DNA of 64,000 nucleotides from contig JABISG010000152.1 of NCBI GenBank assembly GCA_018699955.1, positions 1 to 64,000 of the forward strand, read 5' to 3'. Below, piece after piece: positions 45,139 to 53,115 of the stretch; the first letter of the stretch is position 1, and each line of letters begins with the position of its first letter. A program made the translations under genes and the position numbers. The notes below the pieces were generated by a model, which searched no databases, had not been told where the DNA came from, and saw only the letters and a program-made list of their open reading frames with translations. This DNA comes from Planctomycetaceae bacterium. Lineage in GTDB: Bacteria; Planctomycetota; Planctomycetia; Planctomycetales; Planctomycetaceae.

Positions 45139-45972
45139 ATGTCGATCTTTGCGACGTACTGGGGGTTGAACCGCAGTCCCTTTGAGAATACCAGCGACGC
45201 CGGCTTCTTCTTTCGCAGTGAAACGCATCGAGCCGCGCTGCTGAAGATGCAGTATGTGATCGAAAGCCGACTCGGTGCCGGCTTGCTCATCGGCGGTGTG
45301 GGGGTTGGCAAAACTTATCTGGCACATCTGCTCGAACAGGAATTGCCCGAAGCTGCAGGGCCGATGGTTCATCTGGTGTTCCCGCAGCTCAATTCAGCCG
45401 AACTGCTGGCGTATCTCGCCGTGGAGTTGGGAGCCGACGAATCGGCAGTCGGCCGCGGTCACGATGACCTTAATCTCACACTTCGGCAACTCGAACAGCG
45501 CCTGCGACACTGGACGTCCGCCGGGCGGCATCCGATCATCATCATCGACGATGCCCACCTCATCGAAGATCCGCAGGTCTTTCGCACGCTGCAATTGATG
45601 TTGAACTATCAACAGCGCCCGGAGATAGATTTTTCGCTGTTTCTGATCGGCGAACCCAATCTGCTCGGACCGATCGAGCGCATGGCGCAACTCAACGAGC
45701 GACTCGGTGCACGCGGCTTGCTCAAACCGCTGTCGCACGACGAAACCGCCGGCTACATTCGCCACCGTCTCAAAACCGCCGGCCGCACCGAACGAATCTT
45801 CGAAGACGACGCACTCGCCGTCATCTTCGAACTCTCAGCCGGCGTCCCCCGCCGCATCAACCGCCTCTGCGATCTGGCCTTACTCGTCGGATACGCCGAC
45901 GAGTTGAAGACGATCACCGCCGCAGAAATCGAAGCCGTCGGCGAAGAACTCCTGGCCGTCGTCCCGGACTGA
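45139..45972 (+). CDS. ExeA/MshM-like AAA ATPase
   Basis: 277 residues. Starts MSIFATYWGLNRSPFENT, the typical opening of the ExeA family of secretion/pilus ATPases. Walker A GGVGVGKTY (about residue 54), Walker B IIIIDDAHLI (about 135), sensor and arginine region, and the late block GVPRRINRLCDLALL. Family members assemble the type II secretion outer-membrane pore or pilus parts (ExeA) or act in mobile elements (TniB-like). No peptidoglycan-binding domain is fused here. No secretin genes are in the window. Confidence 0.85.
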   Translation: MSIFATYWGLNRSPFENTSDAGFFFRSETHRAALLKMQYVIESRLGAGLLIGGVGVGKTYLAHLLEQELPEAAGPMVHLVFPQLNSAELLAYLAVELGADESAVGRGHDDLNLTLRQLEQRLRHWTSAGRHPIIIIDDAHLIEDPQVFRTLQLMLNYQQRPEIDFSLFLIGEPNLLGPIERMAQLNERLGARGLLKPLSHDETAGYIRHRLKTAGRTERIFEDDALAVIFELSAGVPRRINRLCDLALLVGYADELKTITAAEIEAVGEELLAVVPD

Positions 45973-46428
45973 TGCTTCGTTTGCTTCCGTCAGGGTGGCT
46001 GGGATCATAGCGAAGCAAAGCCCCCAGTCGAGTGCTTCTTTTTCATGGCACCTGTTCCAACTGTCCGCTGAATCGTTGGTTTCGGCGTTGCTGCGAGAGG
46101 GTGATGAGCACGCCGGTCACGCATTGTCTGGGGGCTCCCGTTGGTCGATCCCAACCACGCTGCCGCAGCTCGCTGGAGATTCAAAACAAGAGTCGCTAGA
46201 ACAAAATTCCACAGTCCCTAGCCGAGGTATGACACATTCGGACGGGGACAAATGCTAAACATTGAAAGTGACTTTGACAGTTTCCGCGAGTCTAGGTAGA
46301 AGCGGGGTGAGCATGAAGGCACTTTGAACGGCCAAGTCTTCCGGTTGGCTAAAATGGTGTTTGCCATCGTGAAACTCCTGGAGTCGAGGTTCATAGGGAA
46401 GAGGGCTTTGTAGATTCCTTGGGATGGA
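45973..46428. other. 456-base region with repeats and a possible gene remnant
   Basis: Contains the inverted repeat pair A3/A4 and, to the right (46255-46367 on the minus strand), a reading that resembles a protein C-terminus: FHDGKHHFSQPEDLAVQSAF then MLTPLLPRLAETVKVTF and a stop. It has no start of its own outside the histidine kinase gene. I call it a possible remnant of a lost gene. Confidence 0.4.
45994..46158. repeat. inverted REP-like pair A3/A4 (REPIN-like)
   Basis: A3 at 45994-46030 reads forward (GGTGGCTGGGATC...AGCCCCCAGTCG); A4 at 46125-46158 reads as its reverse (TGTCTGGGGGCTCCC...GATCCCAACCAC). Between them, 46110-46123 matches 14 bases exactly (ACGCCGGTCACGCA) of the RayT coding sequence at 624-637. 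Read as a small non-coding element related to the A1-RayT-A2 unit. Confidence 0.55.
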
Positions 46429-49068
46429 ATGGACAACCACATGCCAGGCTCAGATTCAATACGACTCGGCGTGATGACGCCCTTGACTGGCCTGGTAGGA
46501 ATATACGGACAGGATATCGCTTGTGCGGCCAAGGTCGCGTGCCAGGAAGTGAACGAAAATGGTGGTGTGTTGGGCAGGACGCTTGAACTCATCATTGAAG
46601 ACGACGGCAGCCTTCCAGAGAGTTCCGTCACCGCAGCCGAAACGCTAGTGCAGCAACATCGCTGTGCGGGCATCATTGGAAACCTGCTCTCCAACTCCAG
46701 AATTGCGGTAGCGTATCGAGTGGCAGAGCCGCTCAAGATTCCCTATCTCAATTTCTCGTTCTACGAGGGGAGCATTTCCAGCAGATATTTTTTCCATTTC
46801 GCTGCTCTTCCAAACCAGCAAATTGACAAGATGATTCCGCAAATGCAGCAGATGTACGGCCCCAAAATGTTCTTTGCGGGAAACAACTACGAATGGCCTC
46901 GCGGTTCCATTGCTGCTGCCATTCAGACGCTGGAGAAGTCGGGTGGTGAAGTTGTCGGCCAGGATTATTTCCCCATTGGCGTGGGCCAGGACGAGATCCA
47001 GGGGCTGTTGGACAATGTGGAAGATTCCGGGGCCAACGTGTTTGTCCCTTATTTTGCAGGGACCGACCAAGTGAATCTCCTGACGGCCTTCACCGAAAGA
47101 GGTCTCAAGGGACGGATCGCCGTCGTCATGGGCCATTACGATGAAACGATGGCAAGCCGGTTGCCTTCTGATGTGCGGAGTGGCTTTTATTCGTCCAACA
47201 CTTATTACATGTCCGTTGCTACTCCAGAAAATCGACGATTCCTGGAGAGGCTCCAGTCCTTGCCGGAAATTACCGGCATTTGGCCAGACGGGAATGGAAC
47301 AGTCAGTAACTTTGGCGAAGGGGCCTATATCTGCGTGAAGGCGTTTGCAGAGGCAGCTAACGCGGCCGCTAGCATCGATCCGGAGGCTCTTGTCGATGCT
47401 TTAGAAACGATTCGTCTTGTCGGACCTCAAGGCGAAGTTCAGATGGACCGCGTAACACATCATGCAAAAGTCAACACGTATCTTTCGCGTTGCCAGTCAG
47501 ATGGCACCTTTGAGATCGTCAAGTCTTTCGGCGCGGTGGATCCGGTTCTACCGGAACGTTATCGCCACGTGCGTGTACGTCCCCAAGCGCATCTGGAAGA
47601 AGACATTCGCTTGCAGGCCCGAATTCTCGAGCAGATAACGGAAGCGGTTCTTCTGGTCGATTCGTCAGATGGGAAGATTATTTACAACAACTTTGGCGCG
47701 GAGAACATGTTTGGTTTCAGCAGGCAGGAGCTGGCCGGCAAGCTGCTCGCGGAGCTGGTTGTAACATCCACCGAAGCAGCAGAATCAGTTCCCACAGATC
47801 TCGAGGACGTTGTGTTCCGAAAAGGTGTGTGGAAAGGAGATATTCTGATTCGGAATCGTGATGGCGGTGATCTTTGGTGTGCGACAACAGTTTCAGCGTT
47901 TACTCACGCCGAGCACGGCGAAGTTTGGATGGTCGTGCTCAATGACATCACCCAACGCAAGCAGGTGGAGCAACGTTTTCGAACACTGGTTGAAGCAACT
48001 CCTGCTGCCCTGATCGTGGTCGATGAATTTGGCCATATGAACATGGTCAACCAGGAAGCGGAAAATACTTTCGGGTACAACCGCGGCGAATTGGTCGGAC
48101 AGATCATTGAGATGCTGCTTCCCGAACGCTATCAGGAAGAGCACCCGAGCCTGCGCGCCGGCTACAACGAGGCTCCGCAGCTACGAGCAATGGACTCCGG
48201 ACGTGGCCTGTACGGCCGGCGCAAGGACGGGGGCAAGTTTCCCATCGAAGTGGGGCTTAGTCCGGTGGAAATCGATGGCCGGGCGATGGTGCTCGCCTTC
48301 ATTATTGATATTACCGATCGTTTGAAGTTGGAGCAGGAATCCCAACAGCACAGGGAAGCCCTCTCGCACGTGTCACGAATTAACACGATGGGAGAAATGG
48401 CAACGGGCATCGCTCACGAACTCAATCAACCGCTCACTGCAATTGCATCGTACAGCTTTGTCGCAAGAACGGCCTTGGAACGTGTCACCTTTAGTCCGTC
48501 CGATCTTCAGGAGACACTCGGCAAGTTGGAGGACCAAGCGGTGCGGGCAGGTGATATCGTGCGGCGACTTCGGAACTTTCTGAAGAAGTCCGAGTCTGTG
48601 CGAACGCCAACTGATCTCAATTCGCTGGTCCGAACTGTGGCGATGTTTGTCGATCCAGACATCCAACGGGCTGAGACTTTGCTTGTGTTGAAGTTGGACG
48701 AGGTGCCTCCGATCGTTCTGGTCGATGAGATTCAAGTTCAACAAGTCTTGGTAAATCTGGTCAGAAACGCCATCGATGCCATGCAGGAGATGCCAACCGG
48801 CCAGCGCAAGGTGATCGTTTCGACGCGAGTTCTCCAAGGCGGTCAAGCCGAAGTGACCGTGAGCGATGCCGGCATCGGTCTTACCGAGGATGAGTTGGAG
48901 CAGGTCTTCGACACCTTCTTCTCGACAAAACAGGAGGGCATGGGTATGGGGCTCCCGATTAGCCGATCGATTGTCGAAGCACACGGTGGAAAATTATGGG
49001 CGGAATCGAACAACGGCCCCGGCGCAACGTTCGGTTTCACCATTCTGCTGGATGATGGTCAGGGCTAG
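46429..49068 (+). CDS. soluble histidine kinase with amide/urea-binding-type sensor and two PAS domains
   Basis: 879 residues, without signal peptide or transmembrane segment. Residues about 10-375 form a type-1 periplasmic-binding fold of the AmiC/UrtA type (IRLGVMTPLTGLVGIYGQDI, IIGNLLSNSRIAVA, YFPIGVGQDEIQGLLD, HHAKVNTYLSRCQSDGTF). Then PAS at about 395-505, PAS at about 515-635, and a HisKA domain with phospho-acceptor His663 (GIAHELNQPLTAIAS). The ATPase follows, with N box NLVRNAIDAM and glycine boxes DAGIGL and GMGMGLPIS. The kinase end is FixL-like. It likely senses an amide, urea or amino-acid-like ligand inside the cell. No response regulator is nearby. Confidence 0.88.
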   Translation: MDNHMPGSDSIRLGVMTPLTGLVGIYGQDIACAAKVACQEVNENGGVLGRTLELIIEDDGSLPESSVTAAETLVQQHRCAGIIGNLLSNSRIAVAYRVAEPLKIPYLNFSFYEGSISSRYFFHFAALPNQQIDKMIPQMQQMYGPKMFFAGNNYEWPRGSIAAAIQTLEKSGGEVVGQDYFPIGVGQDEIQGLLDNVEDSGANVFVPYFAGTDQVNLLTAFTERGLKGRIAVVMGHYDETMASRLPSDVRSGFYSSNTYYMSVATPENRRFLERLQSLPEITGIWPDGNGTVSNFGEGAYICVKAFAEAANAAASIDPEALVDALETIRLVGPQGEVQMDRVTHHAKVNTYLSRCQSDGTFEIVKSFGAVDPVLPERYRHVRVRPQAHLEEDIRLQARILEQITEAVLLVDSSDGKIIYNNFGAENMFGFSRQELAGKLLAELVVTSTEAAESVPTDLEDVVFRKGVWKGDILIRNRDGGDLWCATTVSAFTHAEHGEVWMVVLNDITQRKQVEQRFRTLVEATPAALIVVDEFGHMNMVNQEAENTFGYNRGELVGQIIEMLLPERYQEEHPSLRAGYNEAPQLRAMDSGRGLYGRRKDGGKFPIEVGLSPVEIDGRAMVLAFIIDITDRLKLEQESQQHREALSHVSRINTMGEMATGIAHELNQPLTAIASYSFVARTALERVTFSPSDLQETLGKLEDQAVRAGDIVRRLRNFLKKSESVRTPTDLNSLVRTVAMFVDPDIQRAETLLVLKLDEVPPIVLVDEIQVQQVLVNLVRNAIDAMQEMPTGQRKVIVSTRVLQGGQAEVTVSDAGIGLTEDELEQVFDTFFSTKQEGMGMGLPISRSIVEAHGGKLWAESNNGPGATFGFTILLDDGQG

Positions 49069-49086
49069 TGACACCAGCCACCTTTT

Positions 49087-50421
49087 CTACCCTATATCCG
49101 GCAGCGTAAACGGTTCGCGATACCGCTTCGTCAGCAACGCGTTGGCCTGCTCGTTGTCGATGAACTTCTCGGTTTTCGGATCAAAATCAAGTCGCCCGGT
49201 GGTGACGTTGGCGATGTCGCCTAGGTGGACCAGGGCGCAGGAGCGGTGGGCGACTTCGGCGGGGGCGCGGGTGGGTTTGCGCGTGCGGACGGCGTCGAGG
49301 AAGTTGGCCATGTGTTCGGCATAGCCGTAACCGGTGCGGCCGCGAAGTTTACTGTCGGACGTTGGTCCCGGCTTTCCTTTCGGACCCAAGTAGGTGCGGA
49401 ACGCGCCGCGGCGCGAGAAAATCATATAGCCATCGGTGCCGTAAAAAGCGTTGCCGTTGTCGAAGCCGTGCAGGCCGTAGGCGGTGAAGGGGTAGTTCTC
49501 GTAGATGAGCAATCGGCCGTCGGGATATTCATAGGTGACGTTGAGGTTGTCGGGGTAATCGCTGACGTGTCCGTGCAGCAGCATGCGTCCGCCGCGGGCG
49601 GTGATTTGTTTGGGCAGCGTTGTGACGCCGAGACCCCAAGTGGCCATGTCGAGATCGTGAATGCCGTCGTCGCCGATTTCACCGTTACCGTAATCGCGGA
49701 ACAGCCGCCAGGTGTAATGGAATCGATGACTGTTGAAGGCCCGCTTGGGTGCCGGTCCCAGCCAGCGGTCGTAATCGACGCCGTTCGGCGGAGTGCCGTC
49801 GGGCACCGGGCGGACAACGTTTCGCGTTTCGGCCGTCCAGGCGCGGGCGATTTTGACGTCGCCAATCAATCCCTCGGCCATCAAGCGGGCGGCGTGTGCC
49901 GTCACCGGGCTGCTGCGCATCTGGCTTCCCTGCTGCACAACACGGCCGTACTTTTTAGCGGCTGCTTTGACGATGTGTCCTTCGTTGTAGACATGTGAAA
50001 TGGGCTTTTCGATGTAGACGTCTTTGCCCGCCTGCATCGCCCGCACGGCCATCGGCGCGTGCCAATGATGCGGCGTGGCAATGATGACCGCATCGACGTT
50101 CTTGTCGGCGATGACATCCTCGAAACGCGACGTCCGTTGCGGCTTGGTTTTCTGGAAACCGGTGAGATGCTCCGAAATCTTGTCGATTTGTCTCGGGTCG
50201 ATGTCGCACAGCCAATTGATGGAGACTGCCTCACGTCGGGTGGCCAACCCTTTGACGTGATGGTTCATGATGCCGCCGCAACCGATGATGCCAAGATTGA
50301 CCGTCTCGGGCTTGCCATTGGCAAAAGCGTCCGACCCGCCGAGCGTTGTGACTGCCACCGTGACCGCCGCCGCTTCAGTCGACTGCTGCAGGAATCGCCG
50401 TCGTGTGGTTTCTTGCGTCAT
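49087..50421 (-). CDS. Tat-exported Gfo/Idh/MocA-family oxidoreductase
   Basis: 444 residues. Twin-arginine signal (TTRRRFLQQSTEAAAVTVAV). Rossmann fold starts NLGIIGCGGIMNHHVKG; the family EKP motif is in VYIEKPISHVYN, and the C-terminal alpha/beta domain has GDDGIHDLDMATWGLG. Family members oxidise or isomerise sugars with NAD(P) or a tightly bound cofactor; Tat export of the folded enzyme with its cofactor is typical of planctomycetes. The ATG at 50421 is set by the Tat signal. It lies 18 bases from the convergent kinase gene's stop. Confidence 0.9.
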   Translation of the reverse strand: MTQETTRRRFLQQSTEAAAVTVAVTTLGGSDAFANGKPETVNLGIIGCGGIMNHHVKGLATRREAVSINWLCDIDPRQIDKISEHLTGFQKTKPQRTSRFEDVIADKNVDAVIIATPHHWHAPMAVRAMQAGKDVYIEKPISHVYNEGHIVKAAAKKYGRVVQQGSQMRSSPVTAHAARLMAEGLIGDVKIARAWTAETRNVVRPVPDGTPPNGVDYDRWLGPAPKRAFNSHRFHYTWRLFRDYGNGEIGDDGIHDLDMATWGLGVTTLPKQITARGGRMLLHGHVSDYPDNLNVTYEYPDGRLLIYENYPFTAYGLHGFDNGNAFYGTDGYMIFSRRGAFRTYLGPKGKPGPTSDSKLRGRTGYGYAEHMANFLDAVRTRKPTRAPAEVAHRSCALVHLGDIANVTTGRLDFDPKTEKFIDNEQANALLTKRYREPFTLPDIG

Positions 50422-50474
50422 CAGTCTGGCTCCCTCATCTTGAGAACAGTTAACCGGGGATGCGTTGATTCCTA

Positions 50475-51335
50475 TTATGTCACCCGCACCACGCGATGAA
50501 AATGCAGTTCGACTTCGCGGTCGAAGACGCGGCGCAGTCCTTCGACGAGACACTCCGGTTCGTGGTCGGATTCGCCCGTGCGTTTAATTTCTTCCAACGG
50601 CGTTCCCGGAAAGACGTTGAACGTGCTTTGGTGAATCGTCTGATTGCCGGCATCGAGTTCCGGAACGATGAAATGAATCGTTGCTCCGTAGGTCAACATG
50701 CGATGACTGAAGGCGTCTTCGTAGGGACGAAACCCCGGGAATGACGGCAGCAGTCCGTGGTGCAAATTGATGATTCGTCCGCCGGCGAATCGCCAACAAC
50801 TGGCTGGCGGAAGGATGCGCATGTAACGAGCCAGCACGATGTAATCGACTTCAAATTCGTCACACAGTTCGACCATCTTTTCGTTATCGGGATTGCCTTT
50901 GTCGTCGCCGATCATTCGCCACTCGACGTCGAATTGCTCGGCAAGGCCGCGGCAACTGTCGCGGTTGCCAATCATGACCGCCGGTTCGGCCTTCAATTGG
51001 CCATCTCCAATTGCCCGCAGCACGGCCAGCGCGGGTTCTGGCCGATAGGTGGTGCAGATGGCCAACCGGGGCGGACGGGCGAATTCGTCGCGTGACCACG
51101 TGCGAATCGATAGACCCTTCAGTTGGCCGATTTCGTTCATGCGCTGCCGCAACACATCGACCGGTTCGTCATTGGCGGGCCATTCGGTTCGCAGCAGCAT
51201 GGCGAATAGCCGTTCGGAATCGCGGTCGTACATCTGGATTTCGTGAATATTCGCTCCGGCTCCGGTGACGTAATGGATAATTGGGTCGGCCAAACCGGTA
51301 TGATCGGGGCCGACGGCGGTGATGATGACTTGCAT
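50475..51335 (-). CDS. purU: formyltetrahydrofolate deformylase (PurU)
   Basis: 286 residues. PurU hydrolyses 10-formyl-THF to formate and THF, balancing one-carbon pools. The N-terminal ACT domain (about 1-85) begins MQVIITAVGPDHTGLADPII; the C-terminal formyltransferase-fold catalytic domain has INLHHGLLPSFPG (Asn and His) and IVPELDAGNQTIHQ (Asp). It is upstream of the Gfo/Idh/MocA gene on the same strand but spaced by 53 bases. Confidence 0.93.
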   Translation of the reverse strand: MQVIITAVGPDHTGLADPIIHYVTGAGANIHEIQMYDRDSERLFAMLLRTEWPANDEPVDVLRQRMNEIGQLKGLSIRTWSRDEFARPPRLAICTTYRPEPALAVLRAIGDGQLKAEPAVMIGNRDSCRGLAEQFDVEWRMIGDDKGNPDNEKMVELCDEFEVDYIVLARYMRILPPASCWRFAGGRIINLHHGLLPSFPGFRPYEDAFSHRMLTYGATIHFIVPELDAGNQTIHQSTFNVFPGTPLEEIKRTGESDHEPECLVEGLRRVFDREVELHFHRVVRVT

Positions 51336-51508
51336 GGTGGATACTCAAATGCTTACGTTCACGCGAAGATGTTTCCGTGTCGAACCAAAAGTTAACGAGT
51401 TGTGTCCGTCGTGTCAGCCTTGGGCGGACAACGAGGGAGTTGTACGTCAAGACCCTTGCTTGCGCTACGGGCTGGTTTGATTAAGATGATGCACTGCGGG
51501 TTGGATTC

Positions 51509-51961
51509 ATGAACGCCGACGGACCATCAGCTGAAAATGTGCTTGTCGTCACGCGGTCGATTCGGATTCCGCGCGATGAGTTCACGTTTACGTTCATGCG
51601 CAGTTCCGGACCGGGCGGGCAGAACGTGAACAAGGTGAATACGAAGGTGCGGTTGCGCTGGGATGTCGCGAAGTCGCCCAGCCTTTCCGAAGCCGTGCGG
51701 GAACGATTTCGGAAGACGTATTCGCGGCGGATTACCGCCGAGGGTGATCTGCTCATTACCAGCCAACGGTATCGCGATCAGGTGCGAAATATCGACGACT
51801 GTTTGGAGAAGTTGCGGGAGTTGTTGGCCGCAGTGGCCGCCCCGCCGCGTAAACGGAAGAAGACACGACCATCGCGGGCATCCAAGGAACGGCGGCTACA
51901 GGGAAAGCGGGAACAATCGGAACGCAAACGCAGCCGCCGGAAACCGGGGCGGGATGATTGA
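51509..51961 (+). CDS. arfB: peptidyl-tRNA hydrolase ArfB-type ribosome rescue factor
   Basis: 150 residues. Carries the release-factor GGQ motif (SGPGGQNVNKVNTKV, about residue 36) that hydrolyses peptidyl-tRNA, and a lysine/arginine-rich C-terminal tail (about 115-150) that in ArfB enters the empty mRNA channel of stalled ribosomes. Length and lack of codon-recognition domains separate it from RF1/RF2. It is convergent with the SDR gene across a strong terminator. Confidence 0.92.
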   Translation: MNADGPSAENVLVVTRSIRIPRDEFTFTFMRSSGPGGQNVNKVNTKVRLRWDVAKSPSLSEAVRERFRKTYSRRITAEGDLLITSQRYRDQVRNIDDCLEKLRELLAAVAAPPRKRKKTRPSRASKERRLQGKREQSERKRSRRKPGRDD

Positions 51962-51981
51962 TCGCTGCTGAAACCGAATTG

Positions 51982-52014
51982 AGAAGCCCGGCTTTTTTAA
52001 AAAGCCGGGCTTCT
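51982..52014. terminator. bidirectional intrinsic terminator
   Basis: AGAAGCCCGGCTTTTT, TAA, AAAGCCGGGCTTCT: 14-base arms with U-runs in both directions, between convergent arfB and the SDR gene. Confidence 0.85.
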
Positions 52015-52030
52015 GTGCCGTTCCCTCCAA

Positions 52031-52864
52031 TCAGCAGGGAAACGTTTGCCCGCCGCCATCGACGCGAATGACCTGGCCGTTGATGAAACGCGATTGCGGC
52101 AAGCAGAGAAAACCGACGACGCCGGAGATTTCACGCGGCCGAGCGTAGCGATCGAGCGTTCCCTCTTCGACCATCTTACTCTGGTCGGTCTCGTGAATCC
52201 GCAGGAACCGTTCGGTGACCGTTCCCCCCGGTGCGACGCAATTGACTTGCACGTTGGCCGGCCGCAGTTGGGCCGCCAAGCAACGCGTCCATTCGTGGAC
52301 GGCGGCTTTCGCCACGGCGTAAATCGAGCCGGTTTCGCGTCCGTAGCAGCCGGCGATGCTGCCGATGGTGATAATGCGGCCGCTCTTGCGTTCGATCATC
52401 TCGGGCGCGATTTCACGGCTGCAGAGCATTGCGGTCAGCAGGTTGCGGTCCATCACACTTTTCAAATCGTCGAGCGCGATATTGAGGCAGTCGTCATCTT
52501 CCGGTCGTCCTCCCTTGCCAACGGCGGTCCCCGCAGCACCAATATCGCCACCAGCACAGCAGACCAGAATGTCGATTTGGCCCCAGTTGGCTCTTACTTC
52601 TTCGGCGACGCGGCGGACTTCGTCTTCCTCGGTCATGTCGCCCCAAACAGGCATCGTCTCGCCGTTGCCCGCGGCGGCAATGTCGCGGGCGACTTGTTCC
52701 ATCGATTCGCCTTCACCGAACGTCTTTGGACTGTCGGGCCGCGTGCCATGCACGGCGACTTTCGCCCCCAGCTCGCAGAGTTCTTCGGCCATTACGCGGC
52801 CCAGACCGCGTGATGAACCGGTGATCCAGGCGACCTGGCCGACAAGGGGAGTTGTGTTTGTCAT
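52031..52864 (-). CDS. SDR-family NAD(P)-dependent oxidoreductase
   Basis: 277 residues. Cofactor motif TGSSRGLGRVMAEEL near residue 16, NNAG-type position as CCAGGDIGAAG, active site Ser in ITIGSIAGCYG and Tyr/Lys in YAVAKAAVHEW, with a typical end INGQVIRVDGG. The NNAG motif has lost its Asn residues (LVCCAGG). FabG-like, but a stand-alone enzyme of unknown substrate. Confidence 0.88.
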   Translation of the reverse strand: MTNTTPLVGQVAWITGSSRGLGRVMAEELCELGAKVAVHGTRPDSPKTFGEGESMEQVARDIAAAGNGETMPVWGDMTEEDEVRRVAEEVRANWGQIDILVCCAGGDIGAAGTAVGKGGRPEDDDCLNIALDDLKSVMDRNLLTAMLCSREIAPEMIERKSGRIITIGSIAGCYGRETGSIYAVAKAAVHEWTRCLAAQLRPANVQVNCVAPGGTVTERFLRIHETDQSKMVEEGTLDRYARPREISGVVGFLCLPQSRFINGQVIRVDGGGQTFPC

Positions 52865-53036
52865 TACAGTCTTTCTATGTTCGGCAACAATCGGATGTCT
52901 TCAATCCGTAGAATAAACTACAAGGAGATTTGGTTAAAGCAGGAACACGGAATCATCAGAGCTGCCCAGTTGTTGAAAACAGAAAAGATATTCGGGTGCC
53001 TGCGGCAGAGTCTTCGGTGCCACAGCGAGAGTTTCA

Positions 53037-53083
53037 TCTGGGGGCTGCGCTCCGAAAACGTCGCTTCGATCCCAGCCACCCCC
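53037..53083 (-). repeat. REP-like palindromic repeat, family A, copy A5
   Basis: TCTGGGGGCTGCGC at the left and CGATCCCAGCCACCCCC at the right. The central part is longer than in other copies by about nine bases. It lies upstream of the membrane glycosyltransferase-like gene. Confidence 0.6.
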
Positions 53084-53115
53084 AACGCTGGATAGAATGT
53101 TTACGTATTGGAATC

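Noticed and set aside
46218..46736. 172-codon minus-strand frame overlapping the start of the histidine kinase
   Set aside because: Mostly antisense to the binding-protein domain; only the part left of 46440 has any protein-like character, noted separately as a remnant.
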